From Neostapfia colusana (lineage: Eukaryota; Streptophyta; Magnoliopsida; Poales; Poaceae), in the NCBI GenBank assembly GCA_030760725.1, contig JASWHV010000001.1, forward strand, positions 21,697,928 through 21,761,927: DNA of 64,000 nt, written 5' to 3'. Under the pieces are notes generated by a model. That model saw nothing but the letters and a program-made list of their open reading frames with translations, was not told the origin of the DNA and ran no database searches. This document shows, one piece after another, positions 55,474 through 64,000 of this stretch. The translations under genes were made by a program, and so were the position numbers. The number at the start of each line of letters is the position of its first letter. The stretch's first letter is position 1.

Positions 55474-56844
55474 GAAGGCGTGCTCGTCACCTTCCTCCGG
55501 CACAACGTCGACGTGTTTGCATGGCAGCCGTCACAGATGCCGGGGATACCCCGGGAGGTGATCGAGCACCACTTGAAAGTCTTCCCCGATGCCCGGCCGG
55601 TTCAACAGAAGCCCCGCAAGCAGTCCATCGAGCGGCAAAACTTCATCCGTGAAGAAGTCAAAAAGCTGCTGGACGCTGGCTTCATACGGGAGGTCCACCA
55701 CCCCCGATGGTTGGCAAACCCCGTCGTTGTCCCGAAGGCCGGCGGGAAGCTCCGGATGTGCATCGACTACACCAGTCTCAATAAGGCATGTCCCAATGAT
55801 CAATTCCCTCTCCCTAGAATAGATCAAATAGTAGACTCAACGTCAGGGTGTGATATGATGTGCTTCCTAGACGCCTACTCGGGTTTCTATCAGATCCCCA
55901 TGTCTAGGGAGGACGAGGAGCACACCTCCTTCATCACAGTAGACGGCCTTTATTGCTATGTGTCTATGCCTTACGGCCTAAAGAATGCACTCCCCACCTT
56001 TGTGCGGGCGATGCACAAAACCTTTGGGGAGCTGATAAGAGACCTAGTTGAGGTGTATGTCGATGACATAGTTGTCAAGGTCAAGCAGGGTTCATCCCTA
56101 CTAGATAACCTAGCTTTAGTCTTTGACAAGTTGCGCTCTACGCGCACCAAGCTGAACCCAGATAAATGTGTGTTCGGCGTGTCCCCTGGGAAGCTCTTAG
56201 GGTTCCTGGTCTCGCACCGAGGGATTGAGGCCAACCCAGAGAAGATCAAGGCCATCGACTTGATGCGGCCCCCTGTCCGCGTCAAGGATGTTCAGAGACT
56301 CACGGGATGTCTAGCCGTGCTGAGTCGGTTTATACCGAGGCTAGCAGAGCGGGAACTCCCTTTCTTTAAGCTCCTGCGCAAGTCAGGCCCCTTTGCCTGG
56401 ACTGATGAAGCAGAAGAGGCTTTCCAGGAGTTGAAGCGACTCCTGACGACCCTACCTATCATGGTAGCCTCTGAGCCCAGGGAGTACTTGCTGCTCTACA
56501 TTGCGGCGACAACAGAAGTGGTGAGTATGTTCCTTGTCGCGGAGCAGCCAGACCCCTCACCCTCCCAACCTGCTCCGGTAGCAGAAGACAGATGCCAGGG
56601 GGCCCCGCAGGGCCAAGACGGTCTCCCGGACCCCCTGGAGGTCCAAGTCGAACTCCCGGAGGCCCAGGACGGCCTCCTGGACCCCCAAGATAAATCTCCA
56701 GGGTCCAATTGGGATCTCCCGGAGGTCCCTCAAGACCCCCCGGAGCTCCCGGATGATCAAGAAAGCTTAAGGGCCTCCGGGTCCCAGTTTCCGGAGGCCC
56801 CCGTGGGTCCACCCACCTCCGGCGGGCCGGGGCCAATGGACGAG
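55474..56844 (+). CDS. pol: RT and start of RNase H of T9, truncated by CACTA
   Basis: About 457 codons are open. They include the Tat-type leader FAWQPSQMPGIPREV, the RT motifs VVPKAGGKLRMCIDYT and CFLDAYSGFYQIPMS, and catalytic YVDD at 56056-56067. The thumb and the RNase H connection domain (LLLYIAATTEVV) follow. A Pro/Glu/Asp-rich repeat insert spans 56541-56840. The CACTA TIR at 56845 ends the homology. Unlike T5, RT and connection domain are in one frame. Confidence 0.85.
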
Positions 56845-56860
56845 CACTACAGGAAAAACG
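56845..56860 (+). repeat. CACTA left terminal inverted repeat
   Basis: CACTACAGGAAAAACG matches the canonical CACTA terminus of plant En/Spm elements. Confidence 0.9.
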
Positions 56861-56861
56861 A

Positions 56862-57292
56862 TCATTAACGACGGCCAAATTTATTGACGACGGGGCCGTC
56901 GTCTTTAATGTTATTGACGATGGCTTTATCTAGCCCTCGTCAATAACTTAGTTATTGACGACGGCTAGACGAGCACCGTCGTCAATAAGTTATTGACGAC
57001 GGCGGCCGTCGTCTTTAACTTAATTCGGGTCCACCCGAGGAGTTATTGACGACGGTGACCTAGCACCGTCGTCAACAAGTTCCTTATTGACGACAGTTTC
57101 TTAGCACCGTCGTCAATAACTTAGTTATTGACGACGGCTAGACGAGCACCGTTGTCAATAAATTATTGACGACGGTGGCCGTCGTCTTTAACTTAATCCG
57201 GGTCCACCAGAGGAGTTATTGACGACGGTGACCTAGCACCGTCGTCAACAAGGTCCTTATTGATGACAGTTTCTTAGCACCGTCGTCAATAA
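56862..57292 (+). repeat. CACTA subterminal repeats with 173-bp duplication
   Basis: Many direct and inverted copies of TTATTGACGACGG / CCGTCGTCAATAA are present. A 173-bp unit starting at 56951 is repeated from 57124 with few changes. Such arrays are the binding sites for the accessory TnpA-like protein in En/Spm. Confidence 0.85.
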
Positions 57293-57299
57293 TGGGACA

Positions 57300-57600
57300 T
57301 ATAACCCGTGCGCGAGCCGGGAGGCGGCCAGTGCCGCCTCCCGACTCGCGCCGGACCTCTCGTCGCCGCCGCCCTTCCCCCCGCCGCCGCCGCCCGTCCC
57401 CGCTCGTCGCCGCCGCCCTTCCCTCCGCCGCCGCCGCCGCCGCCCGTCTCTGGCCCGAGGTAAATCTCCCTCCCCCTCCCCCTCCGGCCTCGCCGCCGCC
57501 CTTCCCCCCGCCGCCGCCGCCCGTCCCCGCCGCCGCCGTCGCCGCCCGTCTCTGGCCCGAGGTAAATTTCCCTACCCCTCCCCCTCCGGCCTCCCATACT
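57300..57600 (+). other. GC-rich CACTA leader with ~102-bp duplication
   Basis: CCG-rich low-complexity sequence. The segment CGCCCGTCTCTGGCCCGAGG followed by TAAAT occurs at 57441 and again at 57543. The position suggests a 5' untranslated exon, with GAG/GTAAAT as a possible splice donor. ORFs on both strands here are products of GC richness. Confidence 0.5.
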
Positions 57601-58362
57601 ATATACTGTATTCATGTTACGCACACATGAAATATTTTGATGCTGTCAAATAAAAAGGAGGACCTGCATGAGAAGGAGATGTTTAATATACCTTGATTTG
57701 GGTCCGCTTATCTGCATGCTAATCTTGACCGACGAGATGTTTCCTTATTCTGTAGAGGTTATCCATATATGTCATGTAATGTGGTGATCTCGCGATCTGC
57801 TTCTGCTCAAGAAAAACGCTACTCCTTTTCGTCAAAAAAAAACTCTACTCCTCTTTAGGTAACCTAAAGTATATGGGATAGCTATCCTTTTTTTAAACGA
57901 TACGTAGCTTGCTTGTTGCGACGGGGTTCCGGCGTGGTACTGTGGCAGTACTGTTGATGTGAATGATATCACTGTGCAAGGGCGGCGCATATGCAGGACT
58001 GTGACTATGCAAGCAGCTAATCTGGTCCTCTCTGCTAACCTGGTCATATAGCGAACTCATGTCATTTCCTACACGCTCGATCAGAGCCTTGGTTCTCGAT
58101 CGATCCCACGGTTAAAAATGCTGTCCGGCCCTCTCTCTCTCTCTCTCTCCCTCTCTGTCTGTCTTTACTTGTTCCCAATTCAAAGCCCCCTCGTGTGTCA
58201 ACTTCACTTGTCCCTCTCCAAAAGATATCGCCGTGATCTTCTCAGCTCCGACCTGTATCACCATGCAGCCATGCACTAGCAGCTTCACTCTCCTAGCCTC
58301 CTACTCCTGCATGGTGCATTATGCTACTAGCTCTCCTAGCCCCCCAGCTGCTGCCACCTCCC
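57601..58362 (+). promoter_or_regulatory. upstream region of the WUSCHEL segment
   Basis: This is AT-richer DNA without a convincing ORF, containing a CT microsatellite (58130-58162). It probably includes WUS promoter sequence, but the boundary between CACTA DNA and captured promoter cannot be placed from sequence alone. Confidence 0.45.
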
Positions 58363-58368
58363 TATATA
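58363..58368 (+). promoter_or_regulatory. TATA box of the WUSCHEL segment
   Basis: TATATA lies about 100 bases before the ATG, with a CT/CTT-rich leader between (58378-58400), as in many grass promoters. Confidence 0.5.
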
Positions 58369-58465
58369 CCCCTCATGCCTCTTCTTCTTCTTCTTCTCCA
58401 GGCTCAAGCCAAACCCTCCCCCGTCCTTTCCCGAGATCACAATTGTACTGGCAAGCACAAGAGCA

Positions 58466-59103
58466 ATGCAGCAGCAGAAGCAGGTGAGTGTGGGCGAAGG
58501 CATCGCCGCCGCCAACGCGGGCGTGAGGAGCGGCGGTGGCGGAGGAGGAGCAGGCGGTGGCGGTGGCGGCAGCGTGTCCGTGTGCCGGCCGAGCGGGTCG
58601 CGGTGGACGCCGACGCCGGAGCAGCTAAGGATGCTGAAGGAGCTCTACTACGGCTGCGGCGTCCGGTCACCCACGGCGGAGCAGATCCAGCACATCACCG
58701 GCATGCTGTGCCAGCACGGCAAAATCGAGGGGAAGAACGTCTTCTACTGGTTCCAGAACCACAAGGCGCGCGAGCGGCAGAAGAAGCGCCTCACCAACCT
58801 CGACGTCAACGCCGCTCCCGCCGCCGGCGCCGACGTCAACCACCTCGGCGTCCTCTCTCTGTCGCCGTCAGGTTTATTTGCATCGCTCATGCATGGTTTA
58901 GCCTTCCGCTTGCTTCCCACAAACTCGCATCGATTGCAAATAACGATGATGATGATGCGTACATCTGGGCTTCGGCAGGCGCGACGTCTCCCTCTTCCAC
59001 CTTGGGCATGTACAACGGGAATGGCGGCGCCTCGGCCATGATGATGAACTCATCCACCGATTGGGACAGCACTGCCATGCCCACCGAGGGATGCTTCCTG
59101 CAG
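58466..59103 (+). pseudogene. WUS: WUSCHEL homeobox gene, exons 1 and 2 only
   Basis: WUS is a homeodomain transcription factor that maintains shoot stem cells. Exon 1 (58466-58871) has a Gly-rich N-terminus, VCRPSGSRWTPTPEQ, and the WOX homeodomain at residues ~46-109, ending in the family signature KNVFYWFQNHKARERQ. Intron 1 (58872-58978) has GT..AG ends and splits a Gly codon. Exon 2 (58979-59103) keeps the frame and ends CFLQ before a GTAACT donor. Total 177 codons, none of them a stop. The sequence is closest, as far as I recognise it, to grass WUS (maize WUS1/WUS2, rice WOX1). Exon 3, which would hold the WUS box and EAR-like motif, is not seen up to 64000. Residue 82 is Cys where Arg is usual in related WUS proteins. 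The gene sits between CACTA left end and TPase, so a captured fragment is likely; a native gene with an enlarged intron 2 is the alternative. Confidence 0.8.
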
Positions 59104-60428
59104 GTAACTGGCCTCGTGTCAACACTCTAGCTAGACACATAATACACACGACGCCGAATTCCGCTTCCCCGGCTCTTCTAGTGGCATGGCTCCAGGGCCA
59201 CCCATACGCACCCTAGTGGATCCTGAAACAAAAACTCCATCATGAAACCACTTATATTGCACCCTACTGGATATCTAAAGTTTATTCTAGCTGATACAAG
59301 TTGATGTCATCCAAAATGTAACTTTTTAAGGCACAGGAATAGCACAAATGATACTGTGCCTAGAACACATCCTAAATATGAGCATTTCAGGATGGCATGA
59401 CATCATAGTTATTAAGGCGGTAAGGCGACATAAGGCGACCTACCCCTTTTTACCTTTTAAGCGATAAGGCATAAGGCGAGGCAACACCTTAGTAATATGC
59501 TTCCATTGCCCCTGGTCTTTTTAACATGGTTCGCCACGCCGCGCCCCGAGCCACGCCCTGCTGTGCCGCCCGGCCCCGCCCCAAGCCCCGCCCTGCCGCG
59601 CCGTCCGACCTTAGTTGATTAATTGTTTAATTAGTATTGTAATTGATTATTGTTTAATTAATACTTTGATTGATTGTGTGATTAGTTACTATATGTAAAT
59701 AAATGGGTTTCGGCCCGGTCCGGCCTGACACGACCCATTTAGGGTCTGTCACGGCTCAGTTAGTGGTAATGTATTAGTCGAGACAGGCACGGAGGACGGC
59801 AAGCTCCCGCGCGTGGACGGCGGGCCCCAACGGTGGGGTTTCATCTTTGAACCACTTACAACGGGGTATAACGTACGACGGCTAACCCTAAAGGTGTCGT
59901 AAGATAATGGCAGGCCCCAACGGGGCATAACTTAGGACGGATGACCCACTTCTTTGTCTCTCCTTTTTTCCTTCTCTCTCGTTCTTTCCTCTCTCTCTTT
60001 TAAATGACTCAAAAACGAAAGATTGACGTAAACCTATACAACATGCGTCACCCGTTTCGAACGGGCCCGTCTCACATGTGTTGCGCATGTGAGGCGTGTA
60101 CGTTCGGAATTGTCCCTTTTTGGACAGCCTGGGAGTGACCGAGGGGGCGTGGCATGTGATGAAACGCGGGTTTAGATCTAGACGAGATTTCGACGGCATA
60201 ACCCTGTTGTTCTCTGCTGCACCATTTTCGGGCGTGCAGTGGAGAACAGCGGGGTTATGCTGCCGAAATTTCGTTCGGATCCATACCACGCGTCTCGTCG
60301 TGAGCACGCTCCGCTCGATCACTCTTGGGTGGGTTTAGGACCTATCCTTTCCAATAGATGTAGGGCCGTGACATAAATAAATTATAAAGTAACTATAATT
60401 TCCTTGACATTAAACTGCAGATTCAAAC
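59104..60428 (+). other. region between WUS exon 2 and TPase
   Basis: No gene is convincing. The start is WUS intron 2 DNA. Bases ~59405-59500 contain repeated TAAGGCG motifs, 59525-59610 a CCCCGCC-rich stretch and 59620-59700 an AT-rich stretch. Bases 59850-59950 hold two ~73-bp spaced copies of CAACGGGG(T/C)ATAAC..ACGACGG-like sequence. Bases 60182-60274 form a long hairpin. The last part probably is the TPase 5' leader. Confidence 0.55.
60182..60274. repeat. imperfect 41-bp inverted repeat upstream of TPase
   Basis: The arms at 60182-60222 and 60234-60274 match at 34 of 41 positions around an 11-base loop. The motif (TTTCGRCRGCATAACCC) resembles plant CACTA subterminal or leader sequences. 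Confidence 0.8.
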
Positions 60429-63317
60429 ATGGGTGAGGATCGTAGTTGGATGTATACCGGTTGGAAGAACAGTTCTGGTGGTCACTCGGATGAGTGGTTC
60501 GCAAAGACAGATGCTTTTGTAGATCGAGCGTTTTCATTGTCAAAGATCGATAAGGTGCGGTGCCCATGTACGAAGTGTCAAGGTGCAAAGTGTTGGGACA
60601 AAGTGAATTTGGCGTTTCACTTATGTCGATACGGTTTCATGCAAGATTATGAGGTGTGGACCTTTCATGGTGAGACATCTTCTCAACCCTTACAAGTTTC
60701 AGATGAGGATGACAACACGGGGGTCGATAGGATGGACGAGATGCTTGATGCTATAAATCCTGAATTGATGGAGGATCCTCCTCCAACGGAGGTTGAAGCG
60801 TTTTTCACGCTTCTCAAAGCTTCAGAAGAGCCGTTGCATGAACACACCGAAGTGACGCTCCTTACTTTCATGACTAGATTTATGGCCATTAAGTCTAAGT
60901 ATTTCTTCTCCAATAACTGCTACAACGATCTTATCAAATTGATCAGCGATATCCTTCCACAACCACATAAAGTGCCTAAAGATATGTATCAGTCTAAGAA
61001 GTTGATTTCTGGTCTAGGTATGAAATATGAGAAGATTGATATGTGTCTAGACAATTGCATGCTTTTTTGGAGAGAGCATGCCAACGAGAACAAGTGCTTA
61101 AAATGTGGTAAAGCGAGATTTGTCGAAGTTGTTAATGACAACGGTTCAAAAGTAATGACTCAAATCGCACAGAAGCAGCTTCGCTACTTGCCTGTCACAC
61201 CTAGGTTCAAGCGTTTGTTTCTATCTAAAAAAACAGCTAGACACATGAGGTGGCATAAAGAAGGTGTACGTGAGAACAACAGCATGATGGTGCACCCGTC
61301 GGACGGTGAGGCATGGAAGGCGCTTGACCACTTCGATCTAGATTTCGCCAATGACGCGAGAAATATTCGCTTTGGGTTGGCGACAGATGGCTTCTCACCG
61401 TTTAGTACAAACGCCACACCATACTCATGTTGGCCCGTGTTCGCTATTCCGTACAACTTACCACCATCGCTTTGTATGAAGTATGAGTTCATGTTCCTAT
61501 GCCTTATTGTACCTGGACCGGATCATCCTGGTTCACGACTGAACGTGATTATGCAGCCATTGATTGAAGAGTTCAAAATGTTATGGACAGGAGTCGAAGC
61601 GTACGACTGTTATAGAAAACAGAAATTCAACCTTCGAGCTGCGTACTTGTGGTCTGTTCATGATTTTCCAGCTTACGGCATGTTTTCTGGCTGGAGCACT
61701 CATGGTCGATTGACATGTCCAATATGTGCTTCGGACACGGATTGTTTTCGTCTAATTCATGGTGGCAAGATATGCTACTTTGATTGTCATAGACGTTGGT
61801 TACCGCCAAATCACGTGTTTAGGCAACAGAGAAATGCCTTCAGGAAGGGTACCATTGTAAAAAAGGGACCACCACAACGTCTGAACGGGTCGGAAATTGT
61901 TAAACAGCTCAATAATCTAGTGCCAGATGAAGGTCGTCCTGGATATTTTGTTGGTTACGGAGAGGATTACAATTGGACTCATATATGTGCACTATGGGAG
62001 TTACCGTATATGAAGTCTTTAATTCTAATGCATAACATTGATGTCATGCACCAGGAACGTAACATGGGCGAATGCATCATAAGCACGTGCTTGGATATGA
62101 CGGGAAAAACAAAAGACAATATAAAAGCTCGGAAGGATTTGGCAGAGGTTTGTAACCGACCAAGTCTTGAGCTCTCCGAAGCTGGTGGCAAACCACGAGC
62201 TTGTTTCTGCCTTCGACCAAAAGAAAAGAAAGAAGTCTTCAAGTGGTTGAAACAGTTGAAGTTCCCAGACGGTTTTGCTGCTAGCCTGAGAAGAGCCGTT
62301 AATGTTAAGACTGGAAATCTTACTGGTTTGAAGAGCCATGATTATCACATAATCATGGAAAGACTTCTGCCGGTTATGTTTCGAGGCTATCTTGACGATG
62401 AGGTTTGGAAGGTGTTAGCCGAGCTTAGCTATTTTTATAGACAGCTTTGTGCTAAAGAAATCAAAAGGGAGATGATGGAGAAGTTGGAAAAAGAGATACC
62501 CGTGCTTTTATGTAAGATGGAAAAAGTATTTCCTCTAGGGTTCTTCAATCCAATGCAACACCTTCTAATCCATCTTCCATATGAAGCTAAAGTAGGTGGC
62601 CCTGTTCAATATAGGTGGATGTACCACATTGAAAGAGCACTCAGATGTCTAAAACCGATGGTTCGTAATAGGGCAAGGGTTGAAGGATGCATCGCCGAAG
62701 CATTTACACTTCAGGAGATACGATACTTTTCAAGTGTCTACTTTGCAGAAGAACACAATGTTAATGCATCGGTGTTACGGTATAATATGGCTGAAGCAAC
62801 CTCTTGTAGCGAACTCTCACTTTTTCAAACGAGAGGCACCACTGTTGGTAGTGGCACGAGCTATGATGCTTCAGCAGATGAAAAGACAGCTGCTTTGTTA
62901 TACATGTACGCTAACATAGATGGGATGGACAATTTTTTTCAGTAAGTGGTTGTTCAACATCTATACTAATTTGTGTGGTGTGTTATACATCTACACCAAT
63001 AATTCTTTTTTGTCCTGATTTAGTGAGTTCGATCGACAAAATTGGAAGTCTAAGCAGCAACCTACTAGCAAGCAAATACAAACAATGCGACACTATGGAG
63101 TAAATGGAGGACCTAACTTCCAAACGTGGTTTCGAAATCATGTAACGTTTTCCTTGTCTTGTTCCTCTTAGTAATTATGTTCATAGCATAAAATAGTCTT
63201 CTTACTTCATATGTTGGACAGTGCAAGACACAAGTCGGTGTTCATGAAGATTTGCGACAACTGTCCAATGGATCCATTAAAGTTAAACTCTTCGGTCGAT
63301 ATGATGTCAATGGGTTC
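60429..63317 (+). CDS. CACTA transposase (TnpD/TNP2 type), three exons, 3' truncated
   Basis: This enzyme binds and cuts the element ends. Exon 1 is 60429-62941, exon 2 63024-63141 and exon 3 63222-63317; the phases agree and the introns are GT..AG. The N-terminal transposase-associated domain spans residues ~5-78 (RSWMYTGW, CPCTKCQ). The Transposase_21/tnp2 core spans ~310-545, with candidate acidic residues in ATDGFSPF, SVHDFPAYG and HNIDVMHQE. A DUF4218-like region covers ~630-760 (FNPMQHLLIHLPYEA). Exon 2 encodes the typical EFDRQNW..GGPNFQTWF block, and exon 3 the LRQLSNG..KLFGRYDVNGF block. All 909 codons are open, with no internal stop. The coding sequence is cut at 63317 by an inserted element. 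ATG at 60429 gives the usual MGEDRSWMY start. Confidence 0.88.
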
Positions 63318-64000
63318 TGACACGACCCCATTTGGTCCTGTCGAGCCAGGATCACGCTGAGGGGTGCTGCGTTGCACAGCACCGTATAACACACGTCAAA
63401 GGTACAAGCGGAAGCGGAAGCTTTATTACATAAACAAGTTTATTAACATGTTTACATCAAAATAAGTTCAGTCCACACTCGCGGGCGTAGACTAAGCATC
63501 AAGTGCACGTTCAGCCCTCGAACGTGTCCTTGCTAGCACACACGCACACTAACTCTGCGGCGTGCACGACTCCCACTCGACGGGGTTCCCCTCCTGGGGT
63601 TCCGTCTCCTCTTCGGGAGTCCCTTCCTCATAGAACCCTGCAAAAGCTTCAAACACAAGCAGTGAGCACGAAGGCTCAGCAAGTCTGACCCGTCTCACCT
63701 AAACATGGAACTTCTACATGAGGGTAATGGGTTACATGAGGTAAAATCATTTGCAAGGACTCGCCTAATTAGTAGAACCTTACTTTCAAGTTTTAGCAGC
63801 AGGTTGTGGAGAACCTTACGCGAAGGTACATGAGAGAGCCGCAATCAAACAAGAAACGCATTTCTCTCATGTACTTTGCCCAAAGTTGAAAAGAACTTTA
63901 GTTAGCTCTAAGCTACATCATATCATTAACAATCAATGTCCATCTTTCAATCAGCAACATTTTAACATGTAACTAGCCTGTTCATTCTACGTCACGGTAC
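63318..64000 (-). mobile_element. end of an unidentified element inserted in the TPase
   Basis: TPase homology stops at 63317. The new sequence begins TGACACGACCCC. Read on the minus strand it ends GGGGTCGTGTCA and has AATAAA signals near 63420-63440, fitting the 3' end of an LTR or similar element in minus orientation. A short minus-strand open stretch (63550-63640) ends in TAG and is preceded by an acceptor-like TTTTGCAG. Family unknown. ggttc (63313-63317) would be the target site. Confidence 0.5.

Larger units (their letters stand above)
52957..56844 (+). mobile_element. T9: gag-pol portion of an autonomous Gypsy element
   Basis: It carries Gag lacking its first ~12 codons, protease, RT and the start of RNase H in plus orientation. 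No LTR or PBS lies at its left. At its right the CACTA element interrupts pol at codon 'MDE'. It is the best-preserved pol order in the window up to that point. Confidence 0.85.
56845..64000 (+). mobile_element. CACTA (En/Spm) transposon, right end beyond the window
   Basis: It starts with the TIR CACTACAGGAAAAACG at 56845, inserted in T9 pol (left flank gag; CACTA elements duplicate 3 bp). Subterminal repeats follow to 57292, then a GC-rich leader, a WUSCHEL segment, and a TPase gene in the same orientation. I found no inverted TIR (CGTTTTTCCTGTAGTG) before 64000. Another element interrupts the TPase at 63318. That all parts from 56845 to 63317 belong to one element is the simplest reading, not proven. 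Confidence 0.75.

Noticed and set aside
57286..57630. 112-aa ORFs on both strands at the CACTA leader
   Set aside because: The sequence is low-complexity CCG/GGC and the ORFs have no motif; it is better read as untranslated leader.
58466..59103. Calling this an intact, functional WUS gene
   Set aside because: Exon 3 with the WUS box and EAR-like motif is absent, and the exons sit inside apparent transposon boundaries.
58321..59130. 269-codon plus-strand ORF overlapping the WUS exons
   Set aside because: It is out of frame with the homeodomain in exon 1. The WOX reading frame with spliced exons explains the conservation.
59888..60338. Small ORFs upstream of the TPase
   Set aside because: They overlap a hairpin and repeat motifs typical of CACTA leader DNA and have no recognisable domain.
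1..64000. rRNA, tRNA, riboswitch or other structured RNA genes
   Set aside because: No characteristic conserved core was noticed on either strand. A tRNAscan or Infernal run would be needed to exclude them formally.

Overview
This window is plant nuclear DNA, most likely from a panicoid grass (maize/sorghum/Panicum relatives). The grass call rests on a WUSCHEL-type homeobox segment close to grass WUS proteins, on GC-rich Ty3/Gypsy (Tat-like) retrotransposons and on a plant CACTA (En/Spm) element. I saw no rRNA, tRNA or CRISPR and no ordinary intact host gene.

Bases 1-56844 are a stack of nested Ty3/Gypsy elements that all share one ~1.1 kb LTR family. In the sense direction each LTR begins TGTCGGTACC, carries 111-bp tandem units with G-box/ABRE motifs and a TATAAAA box, and ends CACTTCGACA. 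Two element types share these LTRs. T elements (T1-T9) carry or once carried gag-protease-RT-RNase H-integrase. N elements (N1-N4) are non-autonomous: they keep gag, have lost pol except a scrap of the integrase tail, and carry a ~576-codon coiled-coil ORF on the opposite strand (aORF). Five-base target duplications at exact element edges prove the nesting: N1 (4677-12747, ctccc) lies in an LTR of T3; N2 (17415-25452, gaagc) lies in gag of T4; N3 (31030-39100, gcttc) lies between RNase H and integrase of T5; N4 (42262-49421, ccaag) lies beside the aORF of T5. T5 runs from an LTR remnant at 27231 to its 3' LTR at 49790-50889 and itself sits in an older integrase fragment (T6). Complex junctions follow at 51660-52956, then a last gag-pol copy (T9).

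At 56845 T9 is cut by a CACTA transposon (TIR CACTACAGGAAAAACG) that runs to the right edge. It holds subterminal repeats, a GC-rich leader, a WUSCHEL promoter plus exons 1 and 2 (no exon 3 seen), and then an intact-looking three-exon TPase gene. The simplest reading is a CACTA element that captured part of WUS. The TPase is interrupted at 63318 by another TG-starting element that leaves the window.

Most retroelement genes are decayed. Seven premature stops in gag and aORF are all CGA to TGA, as expected from methylated-CpG deamination. Exceptions are gag of N1 and aORF of N2, which are open throughout. The nearly intact gag/aORF pair in the pol-less N family suggests elements mobilised in trans by T relatives.
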